Positions 40,871 through 44,719 of a DNA stretch of 44,719 nt are shown piece by piece (the stretch's first letter is position 1; each line of letters opens with the position of its first letter). This DNA is from Citrobacter sp. Res13-Sevr-PEB04-36 (GTDB taxonomy: Bacteria > Pseudomonadota > Gammaproteobacteria > Enterobacterales > Enterobacteriaceae). Location of the stretch: NCBI RefSeq assembly GCF_015672735.1, contig NZ_JADABY010000040.1, positions 1 through 44,719 on the forward strand. The letters are read 5' to 3'. The position numbers and the translations under genes are program-made. The notes beneath the pieces are model-generated. The model did no database searches, had not been told where the DNA came from, and saw only the letters and a list, made by a program, of their open reading frames with translations.

Positions 40871-41485
40871 TTAGTTGCGTGCAGCGATAGCCGCAGCGGC
40901 ACCACCCATAGCAACAGCGCCTATACGATTGGCAAATCTCACCGCTTTAGGAGTACGTAATAAAACGCGTGCTCTGTGTGCCAGAAAAGTCCAGGTAAGA
41001 TCGATTGCAGCCAATGTCACCAGCGTAATGCTGGCAAGGATTGCCCATTCACTTACACCGGCTTTTGACAAATCGATAAACGACGGAAGAAGAGCAAGGT
41101 AGAACACCATTATTTTGGGGTTACCCAACGTTAATGCCATACCCGCGCTAAACATTGACCATGAAGAAGTCCGTTGCGGAAGTTCGTCTGTTTTTTCATT
41201 TACAGGTTTACGCCACATTTTAAATGCAAGCCAGCAAAGGTAGGCGATGCTTACCCATTTCAGAATATGAAAACCTAACTGGAATGTTTGTGCGAGGGTA
41301 GTTAGCCCGGCCATAGCCATGGAGAGCCAGACAACTTCACCTATCCACATTGCCGCGATGAAAGGTATAACATTTCGCCAGCCATTCGTAATGACCCGTG
41401 ACACAAGGGCAGCAATACTGGGGCCAGGAACGCCAGCATTAAGTAACAGCGCTCCGGCAAATAAAAAATAAGGAATTAATTCCAT
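40871..41485 (-). CDS. LysE/RhtB family amino-acid exporter
   Basis: Inner-membrane transporter of 204 aa with about six hydrophobic segments. It has the family signature near the N-terminus (NAGVPGPSIAALVSRVITNGWRN, the family's GPxxxxxxxxxxxxG pattern) and the central GMALTLGNPKIMVFYLALLPSF block. The ATG at 41485 follows TGAGG; the 12-codon upstream extension is not supported. The substrate is probably an amino acid or related compound but cannot be specified. It lies 95 bases downstream of a DUF1989 gene on the same strand, so the two may be co-expressed. Confidence 0.9.
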   Translation of the reverse strand: MELIPYFLFAGALLLNAGVPGPSIAALVSRVITNGWRNVIPFIAAMWIGEVVWLSMAMAGLTTLAQTFQLGFHILKWVSIAYLCWLAFKMWRKPVNEKTDELPQRTSSWSMFSAGMALTLGNPKIMVFYLALLPSFIDLSKAGVSEWAILASITLVTLAAIDLTWTFLAHRARVLLRTPKAVRFANRIGAVAMGGAAAAIAARN

Positions 41486-41580
41486 CGTTAACCTCAAATA
41501 AAAGTGCTTCGAATGGCCCATTGTACCTGATGCGCACGTCCTGGAAGTCGGTGATTGCCCAGTCCGAATCTGTCAGAATT

Positions 41581-42177
41581 TCAACCAACGATAATCTGGA
41601 TACCAGTACAGTAGCCCCCATTGGTCGGGTGGAAATCAACAGAACAGGCAGTGACCACCACATAGAGATCTGTTTCAGCGAGCAATAGCACATTTCCTCC
41701 GGGGGGATTGTTCGAAGCCAATACCTCAAGCTTACCGTCAGCCTGCGGTTCTGAGCGTTGGAAAAAATTGACCGGATCGGGAACGATGGGAAGTGATATT
41801 TCTGCCGCCTGCAGTGCTCCCAGCATATTGTCACGACAGTTCGGGTGATCATACAGGCCAGCTCGTTCGTAAAGTCCAGGGTTGCAGGCTGGGAAAAGCA
41901 TATCATGCGGGCATGGCGAGTTATCCTGCACTAATGTGAGTAAGGGTCTGGCTTTTTCACTGTAAAAAGACTCTCCCGGTGCGGGGAATAATCGCTCTGT
42001 TATATCTCGCGTCTGAGATGTGCTTAGCCAGTCAATTTCACCAGCGCTAATAGACATTGCCCATAAGTCCGCAACCTGCTGCCCCTCAGGGTCAATAACA
42101 CTGAACGTTTGACCTTTAGCAACCCAAAAGCCACGACCTTCCTGTGGCGGAATATCTATCTTTATCTGCTCGCTCAT
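41581..42177 (-). CDS. DUF1989 (urea carboxylase-associated) family protein
   Basis: A 198-residue protein of the DUF1989 family. Family members include the paired subunits of carboxyguanidine deiminase in guanidine degradation, but stand-alone members have no settled function. Visible features are FWVAKGQTFSVIDPEGQQVADLW, the STSQTRD segment (residues 52-58), a Cys/His cluster (Cys89-Pro-His91-Asp92, Cys98, His111, Cys114-Arg-Asp-Asn) that could bind a metal, and VVVTACSVDFHPTNGG near the C-terminus. No urea carboxylase or allophanate hydrolase gene is nearby. The ATG at 42177 is preceded by a close AGGA; an ATG 14 codons upstream is less likely. Confidence 0.8.
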   Translation of the reverse strand: MSEQIKIDIPPQEGRGFWVAKGQTFSVIDPEGQQVADLWAMSISAGEIDWLSTSQTRDITERLFPAPGESFYSEKARPLLTLVQDNSPCPHDMLFPACNPGLYERAGLYDHPNCRDNMLGALQAAEISLPIVPDPVNFFQRSEPQADGKLEVLASNNPPGGNVLLLAETDLYVVVTACSVDFHPTNGGYCTGIQIIVG

Positions 42178-42381
42178 TTCCTGACATCCATTCTGATTAC
42201 CAGTAACGAAGATTAACAAAATGGCAGTGGCGTAACTAATGAATGATGAGGAAACGGATATTGCTCGTATAATAATGTGTTAATCAATGGGGAGCCGGAT
42301 CTCCTCGCCATGACCCGCGCCGATTACCCATGCAGCAACCTGCTGCATGGCAATGTCGACGTCTGCTCTGAGGATCCCGAC

Positions 42382-42864
42382 ATGACCACCTTTCATCAAC
42401 TTACTGCCACCAGCCTGCAGGGTCAGCTTGTCTCCATGGCCGACTACGCTGGCAAGCTGGTTCTGGTCGTTAACACCGCCAGCCATTGTGGCTTCACGCC
42501 ACAATACGCAGGTCTTGAGGCGCTCTACAAGAAGTATGCCGCTCAGGGTCTGGTCGTGCTGGGGTTTCCCTGCAACCAGTTTGGTAAGCAGGAACCCGGC
42601 GGTGCCGACGAGATCGCTCAGACCTGCCACATCAATTACGGTGTGAGTTTCCCGATATTCGAGAAAGTGGAGGTCAACGGCGGTGCAACGCATCCGGTGT
42701 TTCGTTACCTGAAAGCCGAATTGCCAGGCGTGCTGGGTGGGCGGATCAAGTGGAACTTCACTAAGTTCCTGATCGGACGCGACGGTAAACCGCTTAAGCG
42801 TTTTGCACCGCTCACCACCCCGCAGAAAATGGAAGCCATAATCCTTGCTGCACTGGAAATCTAA
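42382..42864 (+). CDS. Glutathione peroxidase-family thiol peroxidase
   Basis: Reduces hydroperoxides using thiols; 160 aa. Peroxidatic Cys36 is in NTASHCGFTPQY, Gln70 in FPCNQFGKQEPG, and Trp124-Asn125 in KWNFTKFLIGRDG, forming the family's Cys-Gln-Trp-Asn set. Cys82 (EIAQTC) is where thioredoxin-dependent members keep the resolving Cys. It is shorter than E. coli BtuE (183 aa) and clearly a different member. The start at 42382 (MTTFHQLTATSLQG) has GAGGA upstream. The frame is open 35 codons earlier, but that part resembles nothing in the family. It is divergent from the DUF1989 gene. Confidence 0.9.
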   Translation: MTTFHQLTATSLQGQLVSMADYAGKLVLVVNTASHCGFTPQYAGLEALYKKYAAQGLVVLGFPCNQFGKQEPGGADEIAQTCHINYGVSFPIFEKVEVNGGATHPVFRYLKAELPGVLGGRIKWNFTKFLIGRDGKPLKRFAPLTTPQKMEAIILAALEI

Positions 42865-43186
42865 GTGCTCTTGTCATTCTCTGGGTGCGAGTGACGGTAT
42901 TTCGCTCATAGCTGCTTTTGGGGATTGAAAGCAGATCAGCGCAAACCATTATATTTTCAGTGCATTAATAACGATACGTAGGGCGGGGGACACATTGCGA
43001 TGAGGATAATACAGAAATATTGTCTTTTATCATGACAACGAAACCACAATTCTGGTTAAAAAATACTTAACGTACGTTTTAATGCGGTTGAGCTTCAAAC
43101 CTCTTTAAGAGTGCATGCTAGCGATACGCCTGAGAAGAGGTTATTTCAGGCGTATCAGGAGAAGATTAATGTAGACTGACTGACCG
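42865..43186. other. Gene-free stretch between gpx and fimbrial genes
   Basis: This 322-base gap holds no convincing ORF. It contains a 7-bp stem with a 9-base loop (CTGCTTT at 42912 with AAAGCAG at 42928), which could be a weak 3' hairpin for the peroxidase gene. It also has the 10-bp palindrome AACGTACGTT (43069-43078) and the 11-bp inverted repeat listed separately. Confidence 0.6.
43123..43156. repeat. Perfect 11-bp inverted repeat 3' of the fimbrial genes
   Basis: GATACGCCTGA (43123-43133) and TCAGGCGTATC (43146-43156) flank a 12-base loop, about 30 bases after the last fimbrial stop codon. This may be the 3' end hairpin of the fimbrial mRNA; no T-tract follows on either strand. Confidence 0.6.
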
Positions 43187-43711
43187 CTACTGGTAGGTAA
43201 AGGTGAGCTGAACAGTTGTTTTGAATTCCCCTGCCGTAACCGTCCCTGTCGGGGTATACATCCTGGCGGATAGCGGGAATATCGCTTTACGACTTACCTT
43301 GTCGACCGCGGCTGCCAGCGAGCCTTCAGGCGAAATCTCCGTGAGGTGATCGCGCTTCATTATTTGCAGCGCCATACCGCTGGCGCTGCCCTGGCTGTTG
43401 GCAAATTTAGTGATATCATCGCTGTCGGCATCACCGCTAAGTTTGGCGGTCACCTGAGTGGTTGAGGCAGGGCAAGACGAGAGCGTTAGTTCAAAATCCT
43501 GCCATTCGCTGGTGTCACCAGGATTAGGGTAATTAACGGCGAGCGCCTGTTCAAATATTACGGTCTGTTCCTTCGTGTTAGCATCAACGATACAGGCAGA
43601 AGCTACCACAGTACCGCTAAGATTAATCTCTGCTGCCTGCACGGAATCAATACCGCTGACGGCCCATAGACATGCCAAAGCGGGAAGCAGTTTGTTTATC
43701 TGTTGCGCCAT
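43187..43711 (-). CDS. Fimbrial (type 1-like) minor pilin
   Basis: Secreted pilin of 174 aa. It has a signal peptide (cleavage near VQAAE), the first conserved Cys in LSGTVVASACIV, the second in LTLSSCPAST, and a C-terminal beta strand ending TVQLTFTYQ with the penultimate Tyr needed for chaperone recognition. It is about 14 bases downstream of a paralogous pilin and shares SGTVVASAC, CPASTT and FTYQ with it. It is the last gene of an operon that continues beyond the right edge. Whether it is a tip, adaptor or terminator subunit cannot be told. Confidence 0.9.
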   Translation of the reverse strand: MAQQINKLLPALACLWAVSGIDSVQAAEINLSGTVVASACIVDANTKEQTVIFEQALAVNYPNPGDTSEWQDFELTLSSCPASTTQVTAKLSGDADSDDITKFANSQGSASGMALQIMKRDHLTEISPEGSLAAAVDKVSRKAIFPLSARMYTPTGTVTAGEFKTTVQLTFTYQ

Positions 43712-43725
43712 TGTCCTGTCCTGAA

Positions 43726-44256
43726 TTACTGGTAGGTAAAGGTTGCCTGCACCTGGCCTTTGATAGTACCTGGCATCACAATCCCTTTGGACATAGCACG
43801 AGCGCGCATGTTCAGATCATAGGCATGGGTGCTGTTATCAATAGGGATATTTACCAGTTTTATACCATTTCTATACGCAAGCGCGTCACTTTCACTTGTC
43901 AGTTCAAGTTTTAAATTAGTGGCGGTACCGGTATTTTTATAGTAATTCGCATCTGTGGGATCGACGTCACCGGTAAATGTCACGCTAAAAGAGGTGGTCG
44001 AAGCTGGGCAACCCGTTACTTTCAGAGTTGCACTTGCCCATGCTGTAGTCGTGCCACTGGTGGCCAGGGAGTCCGCTGCAATAGAGTCGCCTAAATTCAT
44101 GGCCAGTGATGTGTTATTTCCGTTGATCACGCAAGCCGAGGCGACAACTGTACCGGTAATATCAATATTTGCTGAGTTCGCTGAACTGGCAGCAGAAAAT
44201 AATCCCGTACAAGCTAATACTAATACCAGCGTTTTTTTATCCATCATTGATTTCAT
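43726..44256 (-). CDS. Fimbrial (type 1-like) pilin subunit
   Basis: Pilin of 176 aa with a signal peptide (MKSMMDKKTLVLVLACTGLFSAASSANSA), the Cys pair ITGTVVASACVI and LKVTGCPASTT, and the C-terminal donor-strand motif GQVQATFTYQ. AGGGATAAAAT precedes the ATG at 44256; ATGs four and five codons later are alternatives. It is flanked by pilin genes at 14 and 16 bases on the same strand, so it sits within one transcription unit. Several Thr/Ser/Asn-rich stretches are typical of surface pilins. Confidence 0.9.
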   Translation of the reverse strand: MKSMMDKKTLVLVLACTGLFSAASSANSANIDITGTVVASACVINGNNTSLAMNLGDSIAADSLATSGTTTAWASATLKVTGCPASTTSFSVTFTGDVDPTDANYYKNTGTATNLKLELTSESDALAYRNGIKLVNIPIDNSTHAYDLNMRARAMSKGIVMPGTIKGQVQATFTYQ

Positions 44257-44272
44257 ATTTTATCCCTATAGA

Positions 44273-44719
44273 TTAATTATATTGAATTTGGAGCTCGATT
44301 GCTGACTTTACATTTCCGGCCGTGACGTTATTAACATTATCAATAAAGTATGCGACCTTAAAATCTGGAATAGGGTAATCCCCCGAACCATCGTAACCGC
44401 TGATATTAGTCGTGCTATTAATGGTGTGAGCGGTTCCATCGGCATTTTGAAACTGGACATACACGTTTTTCGCATAACCTGTACCCTCTGCCACCTTCAA
44501 CACACCATTCCCGGCATTATGCGCCCCGTATACCGCGTTGAATGTGTAGGTAATACCATCAATGGCACCAGGGCAATTAACTAATGTAACTCTCTGCAGA
44601 TCTGATACGTTTTGCGAGCCATTAACCAGATTATTACCATATAAAGCTGAAAGCTTAATTTCTGTTGGCGCATTAATTGTACAGGCGGTTATTTTCGGCT
44701 GGCTGGCGATGCCGGAAAG
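44273..44719 (-). CDS. Fimbrial protein, C-terminal part (5' end outside window)
   Basis: The frame is open from the right edge to the stop at 44273, giving the last 148 residues. It shows ITACTINAPTEIKLSALYG, LQRVTLVNCPGAIDG and a C-terminal strand SAIELQIQYN with the penultimate Tyr/Asn pattern of pilins. The Cys pair (ACTI ... VNCPG) is that of a pilin domain. It could be a tip adhesin's C-terminal pilin domain or a minor subunit; the missing N-terminus decides. Shorter starts inside this frame (e.g. at 44503) would cut the domain in half and are not credible. Confidence 0.85.
   Translation of the reverse strand, partial: LSGIASQPKITACTINAPTEIKLSALYGNNLVNGSQNVSDLQRVTLVNCPGAIDGITYTFNAVYGAHNAGNGVLKVAEGTGYAKNVYVQFQNADGTAHTINSTTNISGYDGSGDYPIPDFKVAYFIDNVNNVTAGNVKSAIELQIQYN

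Noticed and set aside
41439-41906. A 155-aa open frame on the minus strand between LysE and DUF1989
   Set aside because: It overlaps both real genes in another frame and has no coding-like features.
42277-42381. A 35-residue N-terminal extension of the peroxidase
   Set aside because: It contains no signal peptide and no family similarity; the ATG at 42382 has a well-spaced GAGGA.

Overview
The window is chromosomal DNA from a member of the Enterobacteriaceae close to Escherichia, Salmonella and Citrobacter. Nearly every protein from asnS to yccA can be recognised as a close relative of its E. coli K-12 counterpart, mostly at identical length (PepN 870 aa, RlmL 702, YcbZ/LonH 586, RlmI 396, MgsA 152). 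Gene order also matches the E. coli segment asnS-pncB-pepN-ssu-pyrD-...-ompA-sulA-...-yccA-serT. A complete ssuEADCB cluster, no elf/ycb fimbrial operon between ssuE and pyrD, and non-E. coli genes around serT fit a Citrobacter-like genome best. The genus is an inference from remembered synteny, not from a search.

Layout. 1-360 is the distal upstream region of a gene beyond the left edge (probably ompF). 361-6009 holds asnS and pncB (minus) and pepN (plus), with a NadR-type operator at pncB. 6029-6101 is a REP/BIME. 6114-10365 is the alkanesulfonate cluster ssuEADCB on the minus strand, tightly coupled. 10609-21454 carries pyrD, zapC, ycbX, rlmL, uup, pqiABC and the small gene rmf. 21592-23939 holds fabA and lonH with FadR and FabR sites between them. 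24125-27429 has matP, ompA, sulA (LexA box) and sxy. 27407-37101 holds yccS, yccF, helD, mgsA, csgI/yccT, yccU, hspQ, rlmI, yccX, tusE and yccA, with a sigma-32 promoter at hspQ and a CpxR box at yccA.

From about 37.3 kb the content departs from the E. coli order. An orphan OppA/MppA-like peptide-binding protein sits between yccA and the tRNA-Ser(UGA) gene. After the tRNA come an aldo/keto reductase, a small antibiotic-biosynthesis-monooxygenase (ABM) domain protein, a LysE/RhtB exporter, a stand-alone DUF1989 protein, a glutathione peroxidase-type thiol peroxidase, and the 3' end of a chaperone-usher type fimbrial operon that runs off the right edge. No integrase, transposase or repeated tRNA end was found, so this is an accessory neighbourhood rather than a demonstrable mobile island.

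Most of the window is conserved housekeeping DNA. I found no clear new multi-gene system such as a phage-defence locus, CRISPR array or BGC. The stretch least explained by known biology is the serT-distal accessory segment: the DUF1989 + LysE pair, the tandem TTAGATGGA repeats upstream of the aldo/keto reductase gene, and the fimbrial tail with its paralogous pilins.
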